From: Nesterenkonia xinjiangensis
GTDB taxonomy: Bacteria; Actinomycetota; Actinomycetes; Actinomycetales; Micrococcaceae
Length of the DNA stretch: 64,000 nt
Direction: 5' to 3'
Assembly (NCBI RefSeq): GCF_013410745.1
Contig: NZ_JACCFY010000001.1
Coordinates: 3,100,001-3,164,000 of the forward strand
The position numbers were made by a program, and so were the translations under genes. The notes beneath the pieces were generated by a model. That model was not told where the DNA came from. It ran no database searches and was given only the letters and a program-made list of their open reading frames with translations. Shown one piece after another: positions 47,329-56,416 of this stretch. Position 1 is the stretch's first letter, and each line of letters starts with the position of its first letter.

Positions 47329-48927
47329 CTACGGCCGGCGCCAGGTGCGTCCGTCGCGGGCCAGCAGCTCCTGGGCCGACGGAGGGCCCCAGCTGCCCGG
47401 AGCATAGGGCTCCGGCTGCTCGTCCAAGGAGGCCCAGTGCTCCTCGAACGGGTCGAGGATCTTCCAGGACAGCTCCACCTCCTCGTGCCGGGGGAACAGC
47501 GGAGGCTCACCGAGCAGGACATCCAGGATGAGCCGCTCATAGGCCTCGGGACTGTCCTCCGTGAACGCATGCCCATAGCCGAAGTCCATGGTCACATCGC
47601 GCACCTCCATCTGGGTGCCGGGCACCTTGGAGGCGAAGCGGATGGTCGCTCCCTCGTCAGGCTGGACCCGGATGACCACGGCGTTCTGTCCGAACTCATG
47701 GTCGTCGTGGTCCAGGAACAGCAGGTTGGGGGCGCGCTTGAAGATCACGGCGATCTCGGTGACCCGGCGCCCGAGGCGCTTGCCAGCACGCAGGTAGAAC
47801 GGCACTCCCGCCCAGCGGCGGGTGTTGATGTCCAGCTTCAGAGCCGCGAAGGTCTCGGTCCTCGAGGCGGGGTTGAACCCCTCCTCGTCGAGGAATCCGA
47901 CGACCTTCTCGCCACCCTGCCAGCCCGAGGTGTACTGCCCGCGTGCGGAAGCCGCATCAAGGTCCTCGGGCAGGTTGACGGCGGCCAGCACCTTCTCCTT
48001 CTCGGCGCGCAGGTCCTTTGCGTCGAAGGAGATCGGCTCCTCCATCGCGGTGAGAGCCAGGAGCTGCAGCAGGTGGTTCTGGATCACGTCTCGGGCGGCG
48101 CCGACGCCGTCGTAGTAGCTGGCGCGGCCGCCGATGCCGATGTCCTCGGCCATGGTGATCTGAACGTGATCCACATGCTGGGCGTTCCAGAGGGGCTCGA
48201 AGAGCTGGTTCGCGAAGCGCAGCGCCAGAAGGTTCTGCACGGTCTCCTTGCCCAGGTAGTGGTCGATGCGGAACACCGAGTCCGAGGGGAAGACCTGCTC
48301 CACCACGCGGTTGAGCTCGCGGGCCGACGTCAGGTCATGCCCGAAGGGCTTCTCGATGACCACCCGGCTCCACGGCGCGGTGCGGCCGTTGCGCGAGGCG
48401 GTCTCCTCCGCGCGGCCGGCGAGCCCGTGCGCGGAGAGCTTCTCACAGACGATCTCGAAGGAGTTCGGCGGGATCGAGAGGTAGAAGGCGTGGTTGCCGC
48501 GTGTGCCGCGGGACTCCTGGACCTCTCGCAGCGTCTCGCCGAGCCGGGAATAGGCGTCGTCGTCGTCGAAGCCGGTGGCCGGGACGAACCTCAGGCCTGC
48601 GGAGAGCTGGTCCCACACACGCTGGTCGAAGCTGGTACGGGCAGAGGCCTTCACATGGGCGAGGACCTCCTCGGCGAACTGCTCGTGCGTCCATTCGCGA
48701 CGGCCGAAGCCGACCAGTGAGAAGCTCGGCGGCAGCAGCCCCCGGTTCGCGAGGTCGTAGATGGCAGGCAGCAGCTTCTTGCGGGCCAGGTCACCAGTGA
48801 CGCCGAACATCACCATGGCGTTGGGCCCGGCGATGCGGTTCAGGCGCCGGTCCCGGACGTCGCGCAGCGGGTTGCTGCTGCGGGCGGTGCGGCTGCTGCG
48901 CTGGGTGCTCCGAAGAGTCGGATTCAT
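47329..48927 (-). CDS. zwf: Glucose-6-phosphate 1-dehydrogenase
   Basis: Zwf oxidises glucose-6-phosphate to 6-phosphogluconolactone, making NADPH. The 532-residue protein has the nucleotide-fold opening VMFGVTGDLARKKLLPAIYDL, then VVIEKPFGHDLTSARELN, and the active-site RIDHYLGKETVQNLLALRFAN with the catalytic His/Lys. RAGKRLGRRVTEIAVIFKRAP follows. The N-terminal 30 residues are Arg/Ser-rich and disordered. A purine-rich GAGAGAG precedes ATG 48927. It lies between pgi and opcA in the minus-strand cluster; OpcA is its assembly partner. Confidence 0.97.
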   Translation of the reverse strand: MNPTLRSTQRSSRTARSSNPLRDVRDRRLNRIAGPNAMVMFGVTGDLARKKLLPAIYDLANRGLLPPSFSLVGFGRREWTHEQFAEEVLAHVKASARTSFDQRVWDQLSAGLRFVPATGFDDDDAYSRLGETLREVQESRGTRGNHAFYLSIPPNSFEIVCEKLSAHGLAGRAEETASRNGRTAPWSRVVIEKPFGHDLTSARELNRVVEQVFPSDSVFRIDHYLGKETVQNLLALRFANQLFEPLWNAQHVDHVQITMAEDIGIGGRASYYDGVGAARDVIQNHLLQLLALTAMEEPISFDAKDLRAEKEKVLAAVNLPEDLDAASARGQYTSGWQGGEKVVGFLDEEGFNPASRTETFAALKLDINTRRWAGVPFYLRAGKRLGRRVTEIAVIFKRAPNLLFLDHDDHEFGQNAVVIRVQPDEGATIRFASKVPGTQMEVRDVTMDFGYGHAFTEDSPEAYERLILDVLLGEPPLFPRHEEVELSWKILDPFEEHWASLDEQPEPYAPGSWGPPSAQELLARDGRTWRRP

Positions 48928-48981
48928 ACGAGCTCTCTCTGTGTCTCTCCTGGTCAGGACAGGGCGTCTCGACTGTGCGTG

Positions 48982-50622
48982 TCAGGACAGGGCGTCGACG
49001 GCGTCGAGGACCTGTGTGAGTCCCGCGGCACGGTCCTTCAGATGCACCTGCAGCACCGGCATGCCGTGGCCCGCGAGGACTTGGGCGTCCCCGGCAGCCT
49101 GGGCGCCGATCAGCTTCTGCAGGGTGAAGGGACGCTCCGGGACCTCGACGTCCGTGTCGGCATCGGTGGTGATCTGCAGGAACGCCCCCACGTGTGGTCC
49201 GCCCTTGTGGAACTGGCCGGTGGAGTGCAGGAAGCGCGGACCCCACCCGAAGGTGACGGGACGGCCGGTGAGCGCGGCCAGCTGCGGTCGCACCTCCTCC
49301 AGACGGGTCTCGGTGGTCCGGTCCAGGTAGGCCATGACCGCGAGGTAGCCGTCGCTGGGCACCTGTCCGAGCAGCGCACGCAGGGCGGAGACGAGGTCCT
49401 CGCCCGTCGCGGCACCGCCGTCGCCCCGGATCTCCACGGATCCGTCGACGACGGCCTCGCCGGCCTCCGGGGCGGGGGTGTCGAGCAGCCCACGTGCCGC
49501 GGTCTTGGCCGACTCCACGTCGGGCTGATCGAAGGGGTTGATGCCCAGCAGAGCGCCGGCCACGGCCGTGGCGACCTCCCAGAGGACGAACTGGGCGCCC
49601 AGGCTGCCGCCGGTGCGGACCACATGGGGGGTCACCACCGTGTCAGCGGCGTCGCCGTCCACCGAGGAGCCCTCCTCGACGTCGGGGTCGATGATCTGCA
49701 CGACCAGGACGTCGTCGAGCTCACTGGTCAGCTCCGGCTCGCCGTCGGAGACGATGACCGGGAGCACGCCGGTGCCCTCCTTGCCGGTCGACTCGGCGAT
49801 GAGCTGCTCGATCCACGCGCCGAGCCCGACCAGCGGGGAGCCGGCGTCGGTGATGACCAGCTTGTTACGCAGCGGCTGGGTGCCGCCGATCGCCGAGGCC
49901 AGCTGCAGCCCCGGGTTGGCGTCGTCGTCGCCGGTCAGCACCGTGAAGGCCTCTTCGGCATCGTCCAGCAGGCTCTCGACGTCGGCTCCGGCCAACCCGG
50001 ACGGCACGAGGCCGAAGGCTGTGAGCGCGGAGTATCTGCCGCCCACCGTGGGGTCGGCCTCGAAGATGGCGCGCACGCCTTCTGACGCCGCCGACTGCGC
50101 GAGCGGGGAGCCCGGGTCGGTGACGATCACCGTCCGGGACGCGGCATCGATGCCGGCGGCCGCGAAGGCGGCGGAGACGATGCGGCGCTGCGAGTCGGTC
50201 TCCACTGTGGAGCCGGACTTGGAGGACACCACGAGCACCGTGCGTCCGATGTCCTCGCCGACGACTGCCGCGACGTGCTGCGGGTCCGTGGAGTCCAGCA
50301 CGGTCAGCGACACTCCGTCGGTGGCGCAGATGACCTCGGGGGCCAGCGAGGACCCGCCCATACCGGCCAGCACCACGCGGTCGACTCCCTCGGCGATGAG
50401 GGCCTCACGGAGTTCGGCGATGCGGGGCAGCAGGGCGCGGGAGTCGTCGAAGAGCGAGACCCAGCCCAGCCGCTTCGAGGCCTCGTCCTCAGCGGCGGCG
50501 CCCCAGAGCGTGTGGTCCTGGGCGGCGAGACGGCTGGCGAACTCGTGGTCGATCAGGCCAGGGACCTGGACGTCCACTGCGTCGCGGGCGGCGCCGCGCA
50601 GGGTGAGGGAGAGGGAACTCAT
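48982..50622 (-). CDS. pgi: Glucose-6-phosphate isomerase
   Basis: Pgi interconverts glucose-6-phosphate and fructose-6-phosphate, linking this pentose phosphate cluster to glycolysis. The 546-residue protein is the divergent actinobacterial form. VLAGMGGSSLAPEVICATDG and VVSSKSGSTVETDSQRR form the phosphate sites of the SIS domains. GGRYSALTAFGLVPSGLAG and TFGWGPRFLHSTGQFHKGGP are also conserved in this subgroup. I use ATG 50622 because GAAAGGA lies 8-9 nt upstream; the in-frame ATG at 50631 sits on that site. A hairpin and a duplicated 18-bp unit separate it from tal. Confidence 0.93.
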   Translation of the reverse strand: MSSLSLTLRGAARDAVDVQVPGLIDHEFASRLAAQDHTLWGAAAEDEASKRLGWVSLFDDSRALLPRIAELREALIAEGVDRVVLAGMGGSSLAPEVICATDGVSLTVLDSTDPQHVAAVVGEDIGRTVLVVSSKSGSTVETDSQRRIVSAAFAAAGIDAASRTVIVTDPGSPLAQSAASEGVRAIFEADPTVGGRYSALTAFGLVPSGLAGADVESLLDDAEEAFTVLTGDDDANPGLQLASAIGGTQPLRNKLVITDAGSPLVGLGAWIEQLIAESTGKEGTGVLPVIVSDGEPELTSELDDVLVVQIIDPDVEEGSSVDGDAADTVVTPHVVRTGGSLGAQFVLWEVATAVAGALLGINPFDQPDVESAKTAARGLLDTPAPEAGEAVVDGSVEIRGDGGAATGEDLVSALRALLGQVPSDGYLAVMAYLDRTTETRLEEVRPQLAALTGRPVTFGWGPRFLHSTGQFHKGGPHVGAFLQITTDADTDVEVPERPFTLQKLIGAQAAGDAQVLAGHGMPVLQVHLKDRAAGLTQVLDAVDALS

Positions 50623-50701
50623 GGTGTGCATCCTTTCGAAGCAGAGGCTGTCGAGGCAGACTGTCGCCTCGGGGCGGCCGCGTGAGGCCGGTGGCGTGGC
50701 C

Positions 50702-50737
50702 GAGTCTCGGGGTGAGGCGGAGTCTCGGGGTGAGGCG
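50702..50737. repeat. Perfect 18-bp tandem duplication between tal and pgi
   Basis: GAGTCTCGGGGTGAGGCG occurs twice in direct succession (50702-50719 and 50720-50737), with a third degenerate start (GAGATGAGGC) just after. It lies in the 224-nt non-coding gap. Confidence 0.92.
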
Positions 50738-50768
50738 GAGATGAGGCTGAGGAGGACTGAGCTGCCGA

Positions 50769-50804
50769 CCTCCGGCGACGTCGGGTGTCCGACGTCGCCG
50801 GAGG
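50769..50804 (-). terminator. Strong hairpin between tal and pgi
   Basis: A perfect 16-bp stem, 50769-50784 pairing with 50789-50804, has a 4-nt GTGT loop, 43 nt after the tal stop. Without a U-tract it may attenuate rather than end the tkt-tal transcript, or protect mRNA ends. Confidence 0.65.
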
Positions 50805-50846
50805 GGCGGATCAGCGGCCGTGGTTCGGCCGTTCAGCGAGTGGTCC

Positions 50847-51971
50847 TCAGGCGACGACCCGTCGCAGCCCGGTGTCGATGGTGCCCAGCAGCCCTTCCCA
50901 GGACTTCACGAATTTGTCGAGACCTTCGGCCTCCAGGACGTCGACGACCTCGCGGTAGCTGATGCCCGCGGCGGCGATGCCGTCCAGCACACGGTTGGAC
51001 TCGACGTAGGTGTCGGTCATCGTGTCGCCGTCGACGGTGCCGTGGTCGGCCAGGGCCAGCAGGGTCTTCTCCGGCATCGTGTTGACCACGCCGGCGGCGA
51101 CCAGTTCGGTGACGTACAGGGTGTCGGAGAGGTTCGGGTCCTTCGTGCCGGTGGAGGCCAGCAGCAGCCGCTGCGGGTGGGCCCCGCGCTCGGCCAGCAG
51201 CTGCCAGCGCTCGGAGCTGAAGGATTCCCCGGCGATCTGGTGCGCCAGACGGGCGTTGGCCAGGGCCGCGGAGCTGCGAAGCTTCTCGGTGCCCGGCTTG
51301 CCCTCCTCGGCGGCCAGCTCGAGGCGCTTGTCGACCTCGGAGTCCACGCGGGAGACGAAGAACGACGCCACCGAGTGGATCTTCGAGATGTCCCGGCCGT
51401 CGGCGTGGGCCTTCTCCAGGCCGAGCATGAACGCGTTGATGACCGCCCGGTACCGCTCCAGGGAGAAGACCAGCGTGACATTCACGCTGATCCCCTCCGC
51501 GAGGACGGCGGCGATCGCCTCGATCCCCTCCACGGTGGCGGGGATCTTGATCAGCACGTTCTCACGGTCGACGGCCTCCCAGAGCTGCTTGGCCTGGGCG
51601 ATCGTGCCCTCAGTGTCTCGTGCCAGGCGGGGGTCGACTTCGATGGAGACCCGGCCGTCGACTCCGTCGGTGCGCTCGTAGACGCCGGAGAAGACGTCGC
51701 AGGCCTGCCGCACGTCGGTCGTGGTGATGTCGAAGACGGCCTTCTCGGCGTCGGCACCGGCGTCCGCGAGCTCGCTGAGCTGCTGCTCGTACGCCTCGCC
51801 CTTGGCCAGGGCACTCTCGAAGATCGTCGGGTTCGTGGTCACGCCGACCACATGGTGGCTCTCGATGAGTCCGGCCAGCGAGCCGGAGTCCAGACGTTCA
51901 CGGGACAGGTCGTCCAGCCAGATGGAGACGCCCTGCTCGGAGAGCGCCTGCGTGTTCGCGTTGGTGGTCAT
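50847..51971 (-). CDS. tal: Transaldolase
   Basis: Transaldolase moves a dihydroxyacetone unit between sugar phosphates in the non-oxidative pentose phosphate pathway. The 374-residue protein is the long class with [13 protein letters not shown] at the start, [12 protein letters not shown], and the Schiff-base Lys142 in [35 protein letters not shown] and [15 protein letters not shown] are further family blocks. AGGAGG precedes ATG 51971 at 7 nt. It follows tkt by 69 nt and is co-transcribed. Confidence 0.96.
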   Translation of the reverse strand: MTTNANTQALSEQGVSIWLDDLSRERLDSGSLAGLIESHHVVGVTTNPTIFESALAKGEAYEQQLSELADAGADAEKAVFDITTTDVRQACDVFSGVYERTDGVDGRVSIEVDPRLARDTEGTIAQAKQLWEAVDRENVLIKIPATVEGIEAIAAVLAEGISVNVTLVFSLERYRAVINAFMLGLEKAHADGRDISKIHSVASFFVSRVDSEVDKRLELAAEEGKPGTEKLRSSAALANARLAHQIAGESFSSERWQLLAERGAHPQRLLLASTGTKDPNLSDTLYVTELVAAGVVNTMPEKTLLALADHGTVDGDTMTDTYVESNRVLDGIAAAGISYREVVDVLEAEGLDKFVKSWEGLLGTIDTGLRRVVA

Positions 51972-52040
51972 GGGTGTGCCTCCTGGTGGCAGGTCTGCGG
52001 GCGGCGGCGCCGCCCAAGGGTCAGGTCAGCGGGCTGGGTG

Positions 52041-54167
52041 TCAGCGTGCGGCGGCCACGGACTCCTCCGCCGCCTCGGCGACGGCCTCGGAGGTGATCCC
52101 GAACTCCCGGTAGAGGGTCTGGTAGTCGGCGGAGGCACCGAAGTGGTCCAGGCCGATGATCCGCCCGGCGTCGCCGACGATGTCCCGCCAGCCCATCGAA
52201 TGGGCGGCCTCCACGGAGACGCGGGCACGCACTCCGGCGGGCAGCACGGACTCGCGGTACTCCGCACTCTGCTCGAAGAACCACTCGCGGCAGGGCATGG
52301 AGACCACGCGGGCTGCGAGACCCTTCTCGGCGAGCTGCTCGCGCGCCTCGACGGCCAGCTGCACCTCGGAGCCGGTGCCGATCAGGATCACATCGGGGGT
52401 GACCGCCTGGCCATCCCTGACGGCCTCGGCCAGCACGTAGGCTCCCTGAGAGACTCCCTCGACCGAGCCGAAGGACTCGGCGGTGGCTTGGCCGTCCCCA
52501 CGCTCGTAGGTGGGGATGCCCTGACGTGTCAGGGCCAGACCGGCCGGGCGGTCCCGACGGCGCAGCACCTCGCGCCAGGCGACGACGACTTCGTTCGGGT
52601 CACCGGGGCGGACCACGTCCAGGCCGGGGATGGCCCGCAGTGAGGCCAGCTGCTCGACGGGCTGGTGGGTGGGGCCGTCCTCGCCGAGACCGATGGAGTC
52701 GTGCGTCCAGACGAAGATGGAGCCGATCCCCATCAGCGCGGCCAGACGCACCGCCGGACGCTGATAGTCGGAGAAGATGAGGAACGTGCCGCTGTAGGTG
52801 CGCAGCGGCGTCGACAGCTGGATGCCGTTGGTGATTGCCGCCGCCGCATGTTCCCGGACGCCGAAGTGCAGGTTCCGACCGAAGGGGTTGCCGGAGAACT
52901 TGGAGGTGGAGCGCTCCTCGGGCACGAAGGAGGGCGAAGCGGCGATGAGCGTGTTGTTGGAGCCCGCGAGGTCGGCGGAGCCGCCCCAGAGCTCGGGGAG
53001 GACGTCGCCCAGGGCGTTGAGCACCTTGCCAGAGGCGGCGCGGGTGGCGACGGCTTCACCCGCAGGGAACTTGGGCAGGCTCTCCTCCCAGCCCGTGGGC
53101 AGCTCGCCGGCGCTCAGCCGGTCCAGCAGCTCGGCGGCCTCGGGGCTGGCCTGGCGCCAGGCCTGGTAGGCCTGATCCCACTCGGCGTGCGCGGCGGCAC
53201 CGCGCTCGACGACGTCGCGGGCGTGGGAGAGGACCCCCTCGTCCACGGCGAAGTGCTGCTCCGGGTCGAATCCGAGGACCTGCTTCAGGGCGGCAAGCTC
53301 GTCACCGCCCAGCTTCGATCCGTGGACGCCCCCGGTGTTCTGCTTGTTCGGGGCGGGCCAGCCGATGATGGTGCGCAGGCTGATCAGAGAGGGCTTGTCC
53401 GTGGTGGCCTTGGCCTCGGCGATGGCGCGCTCGAGCTCCGCGACGTCCTCGACGTAGTCGCCGGTCTTCAGCCAGTCCACGCGCTGTACGTGCCAGCCGT
53501 AGGCCGCATAGCGGGCCGCGACGTCCTCGGTGAAGGCGATGTCCGTGTCGTCCTCGATGGAGATCTTGTTGTCGTCGTAGATGACCACGAGATTGCCCAG
53601 CTGCTGGTGGCCGGCGAGCGAGGAGGCCTCGGAGGTGACGCCCTCCTGGAGGTCGCCGTCGGAGGCGATGACCCACACGTGATGGTCGAAGGGGCTCTCC
53701 CCGGGGGCCGCCTCAGGGTCCAGCAGTCCGCGCATGCGGCGCTGGCCGTAGGCGAAGCCGACGGCGGAGGCCAGGCCCTGGCCGAGCGGGCCGGTGGTGA
53801 TCTCGACGCCGTCGGTGTGGCGGTACTCCGGGTGGCCGGGGGTCAGCGAGTCCCAGGTGCGCAGCGCCTTGATGTCGTCGAGCTCCAGGCCGTAGCCGGA
53901 GAAGAACAGCTGGAGGTAGAGGGTCAGCGACGTGTGACCGGGGGACAGGATGAACCGGTCGCGGCCGATCCAGTGCGGGTCCTTCGGATCATGCCTCATG
54001 ACCTTCTGGAAGAGCAGGTACGCGGCCGGAGCCAGCGACATGGCCGTGCCCGGGTGGCCGGAGCCGACCTTCTCCACGGCGTCGGCGGCGAGCACGCGCA
54101 GGGTGTCGACGGCCCGCTCGTCGAGATCGCTGAAGACGGCGGAGTCGTTCACGGCTGTTTCGGTCAC
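52041..54167 (-). CDS. tkt: Transketolase
   Basis: Transketolase transfers two-carbon units with thiamine diphosphate. The 708-residue protein has the N-terminal pyrophosphate domain with GHPGTAMSLAPAAYLLF, GPLGQGLASAVGFAYGQ and the ThDP motif SDGDLQEGVTSEASSLAGHQQLGNLVVIYDDNKISI. The pyrimidine domain carries the catalytic Glu in NLHFGVREHAAAAITNGI and WTHDSIGLGEDGPTHQP. The C-terminal domain has ILIGTGSEVQLAVEA. GTG 54167 follows GGAGG at 8 nt; a longer frame to 54251 runs through the promoter. First gene of the minus-strand pentose phosphate cluster. Confidence 0.97.
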   Translation of the reverse strand: MTETAVNDSAVFSDLDERAVDTLRVLAADAVEKVGSGHPGTAMSLAPAAYLLFQKVMRHDPKDPHWIGRDRFILSPGHTSLTLYLQLFFSGYGLELDDIKALRTWDSLTPGHPEYRHTDGVEITTGPLGQGLASAVGFAYGQRRMRGLLDPEAAPGESPFDHHVWVIASDGDLQEGVTSEASSLAGHQQLGNLVVIYDDNKISIEDDTDIAFTEDVAARYAAYGWHVQRVDWLKTGDYVEDVAELERAIAEAKATTDKPSLISLRTIIGWPAPNKQNTGGVHGSKLGGDELAALKQVLGFDPEQHFAVDEGVLSHARDVVERGAAAHAEWDQAYQAWRQASPEAAELLDRLSAGELPTGWEESLPKFPAGEAVATRAASGKVLNALGDVLPELWGGSADLAGSNNTLIAASPSFVPEERSTSKFSGNPFGRNLHFGVREHAAAAITNGIQLSTPLRTYSGTFLIFSDYQRPAVRLAALMGIGSIFVWTHDSIGLGEDGPTHQPVEQLASLRAIPGLDVVRPGDPNEVVVAWREVLRRRDRPAGLALTRQGIPTYERGDGQATAESFGSVEGVSQGAYVLAEAVRDGQAVTPDVILIGTGSEVQLAVEAREQLAEKGLAARVVSMPCREWFFEQSAEYRESVLPAGVRARVSVEAAHSMGWRDIVGDAGRIIGLDHFGASADYQTLYREFGITSEAVAEAAEESVAAAR

Positions 54168-54231
54168 TGAGATTCCTCCAAGGTTTCGACGGATGACAAC
54201 GAGGCTGCACTTCGTCGTGCCGCGCGTGTCC

Positions 54232-54260
54232 AGACTACCGGGGTCGAGCATATGTGTCTC
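54232..54260 (-). promoter_or_regulatory. Promoter of tkt and the pentose phosphate cluster
   Basis: On the minus strand GAGACA (54260-54255) and TAGTCT (54237-54232) are separated by exactly 17 nt. The transcript would start near 54225 with a leader of about 58 nt. The remainder of 54168-54447 up to serB shows no gene. Confidence 0.55.
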
Positions 54261-54447
54261 GCATCATGTGGTGATTGCCGAATGCTCACGCGAGCGGTCA
54301 TGTGAGGTGAGGATCGCTCGGGACGGCGTTCGGCGTCGCTCTGGCCAGGGAAGACGGCCACTTCCGCGTCCTCAATGGCGACAGGTCGTCCGTCCGGATG
54401 ATGGAATGCGGTTTCCCAAATCCGTCGCGACACAGGACGTCCGTGAT

Positions 54448-55581
54448 TCACTGCTCAGATGAGTGGTCCAGATGAGCGGCGGTGGCCGGCTGCTGGTCCA
54501 GCCCCAGCGCCAGGCCCACGAGTTCGAGCGACCGATGCCGGATCACCAGGTCAGCATGCTCCGCCAGTGCCGGCTTGGCGCAGAAGGCCACGCCGACGCC
54601 GGCGGCGGTCACCATGTCCAGGTCGTTGGCGCCGTCGCCCACGGCGACCACCGAGGCTGCAGGGATCCCCTGGTCGGCCGACCAGCGACGCAGGCGGTCC
54701 GCTTTCGCGGCCCGGTCCACCACCGCACCCTCAACGCGGCCCGTGAGCCGGCCGGACTCGACCTCCAGCAGGTTCGCATCGGTGAGGGAGAGCCCGAGCC
54801 GGGCGGCCAGCGGATCGAGCACCTGCACGAAACCTCCCGAGACCGCGCACGCCGGCCACCGGCGTCGGCGGAAGTCGCCGATCAGCGTCTCGGCGCCGCA
54901 GGTGGGCGAGACCGCCTGCACTGTGGAGTCGATCACCGACAGCGGCAGCCCCGCGAGCACGGCCACGCGCTCGTGGAGCGAGTCGGCGAAGTCGATCTCC
55001 CCGCGCATCGCCCGCTCGGTGACCGCGGCGACCTCCTGCTCGCGTCCGGCGTGCCGGGCCAGCAGCTCGATCACCTCCTGGTCGATGAGGGTCGAGTCCA
55101 CGTCCATCAGCAGCATCTTCGGCGCTTCGGGGCGCATGCCGGCCGGGAGCACGGTGGTGGTCACCGGCGCAGCACCGTCGAGGGCCTCCTCGCCCTGTCC
55201 CTCGGCCTCCAGCTGTTCGGCGACCCGGTCGGCCACGTCATGGAGGAGCGAGATCAGCAGCTGGGTGCCGTAGGAGTCGTCGGAGTCATCCAGCGTCACG
55301 GACCACCGGGCGACCTCCACCTCCCCGTCGCCGGCGGCGTCGCGGACCGCCACCCGGCGGGTCTCCACGCTGTGCACCGCTCCGCGGCGCTCGAGCTCCG
55401 CGGTGAGCGAGCGCAGCAGCGGAACATCCAGGCGCCGTGCGGCGATCATGGCCACCGCCCCCGGGGGCAGATCCGGAGAGGGCGCCGGGGCCGACGGGGA
55501 GGCCGAAGGGGACGCCGGCGTGGAGGCCGGGGAAGGGGTTGAGGAGGGGGGAGGAGACACGCGGTCGGAGGGATCAGTCAT
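54448..55581 (-). CDS. serB: Phosphoserine phosphatase
   Basis: SerB releases phosphate from O-phosphoserine, the last step of serine synthesis. The 377-residue HAD protein has motif I MDVDSTLIDQE with the catalytic Asp pair near residue 160, motif II AVSGGF, the Lys in DRAAKADRLRRW, and motif IV GDGANDLDMV. About 140 residues precede the catalytic domain and resemble a diverged ACT-type regulatory region (VPLLRSLTAELERRGAVHSVETRRVAV). The first 40 residues are Pro/Ser/Ala-rich and low in complexity. ATG 55581 has TACCCT 9 nt upstream. It is divergent from an ABC ATPase gene 39 nt away. Confidence 0.93.
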   Translation of the reverse strand: MTDPSDRVSPPPSSTPSPASTPASPSASPSAPAPSPDLPPGAVAMIAARRLDVPLLRSLTAELERRGAVHSVETRRVAVRDAAGDGEVEVARWSVTLDDSDDSYGTQLLISLLHDVADRVAEQLEAEGQGEEALDGAAPVTTTVLPAGMRPEAPKMLLMDVDSTLIDQEVIELLARHAGREQEVAAVTERAMRGEIDFADSLHERVAVLAGLPLSVIDSTVQAVSPTCGAETLIGDFRRRRWPACAVSGGFVQVLDPLAARLGLSLTDANLLEVESGRLTGRVEGAVVDRAAKADRLRRWSADQGIPAASVVAVGDGANDLDMVTAAGVGVAFCAKPALAEHADLVIRHRSLELVGLALGLDQQPATAAHLDHSSEQ

Positions 55582-55620
55582 AGTGCGACCAGGGTATCCG
55601 GCTTCGATAGTGTGGGGCGC

Positions 55621-56409
55621 ATGAGTCCAGTCCTCGACATCCAGGGCGTCAGCGTGCGCCGCGGCCGGAAGAATCTGCTCGACGACGTCACGTGGTCCGT
55701 CGCTGAGGACGAGCGCTGGGTGGTGCTCGGACCGAATGGGGCAGGCAAGACGACCCTGCTGCAGATCGCGGCCGCACGGCTTCACCCCACGGTGGGGTCG
55801 GTGCAGATCCTGGACGAGACGCTGGGCGCCGTGGACGTCTTCGAGCTGCGCCCGCGGATCGGACTGTGCTCCAACGCGCTGGCCTCCTCGATGCCTGTGG
55901 GGGAGCGGGCCCTGGACATGGTCGTCACCGCCGCCTACGGCGTCACGGGCCGCTGGCGGGAGGAGTACGAGCGGCTCGACGAGCGTCGCGCCTTCGAGCT
56001 GCTCAACTCCTGGGGCGTGGGCACCCTGTTCGACCGGACCTTCTCCACGCTCAGCGAGGGGGAGCGCAAGCGTGTCCAGATCGCGCGGGCCCTGATGACC
56101 GATCCGGAGCTGCTGCTGCTCGACGAGCCCGGGGCCGGGCTCGACCTCGCCGGGCGTGAGTCGCTGGTGCACCGCACCGCGGAGCTCGTGGCCGCCGAGG
56201 AGGCGCCGACCACCGTGCTGGTCACCCACCATCTGGAGGAGATTCCGCCGGGATTCACCCATGTGCTCCTGCTCCGTGAGGGCCGCACAGTGGCTCAGGG
56301 GCCGATCCGTGAGGTCCTGACCTCGGAGAATCTGTCCACCACCTTCGACATCCCCCTGCAGCTCCACGAGCGCGAGGGGCGCTTCTCCGCGTTCGCCACC
56401 ACCGGCTGA
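55621..56409 (+). CDS. Orphan ABC ATP-binding protein (YlmA-like)
   Basis: This 262-residue stand-alone ATPase has Walker A LGPNGAGKTTLLQI, signature LSEGERKRVQIARAL, Walker B LLLLDEPGAGLDLAGRE and H-loop VTHHLEEIPPGFTHVLLLREG. The HLEEIP-type H-loop and lack of a permease partner match YlmA/ModF-like ATPases of unknown cargo. ATG 55621 is preceded at 7 nt by TAGTGT (55608-55613), a textbook leaderless arrangement; an upstream GTG at 55612 overlaps the -10. The adjacent TauE/SafE permease starts 7 nt after its stop, but those permeases normally work without an ATPase. Confidence 0.88.
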   Translation: MSPVLDIQGVSVRRGRKNLLDDVTWSVAEDERWVVLGPNGAGKTTLLQIAAARLHPTVGSVQILDETLGAVDVFELRPRIGLCSNALASSMPVGERALDMVVTAAYGVTGRWREEYERLDERRAFELLNSWGVGTLFDRTFSTLSEGERKRVQIARALMTDPELLLLDEPGAGLDLAGRESLVHRTAELVAAEEAPTTVLVTHHLEEIPPGFTHVLLLREGRTVAQGPIREVLTSENLSTTFDIPLQLHEREGRFSAFATTG

Positions 56410-56416
56410 GTCTGCG

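Noticed and set aside
45973-48720. 915-codon plus-strand frame across pgl, opcA and zwf
   Set aside because: It crosses three well-supported minus-strand genes and their junctions and has no domain.
52041-54251. Transketolase start at 54251
   Set aside because: That frame extension runs through the -10 promoter hexamer; GTG 54167 has GGAGG at proper spacing and begins the conserved protein.
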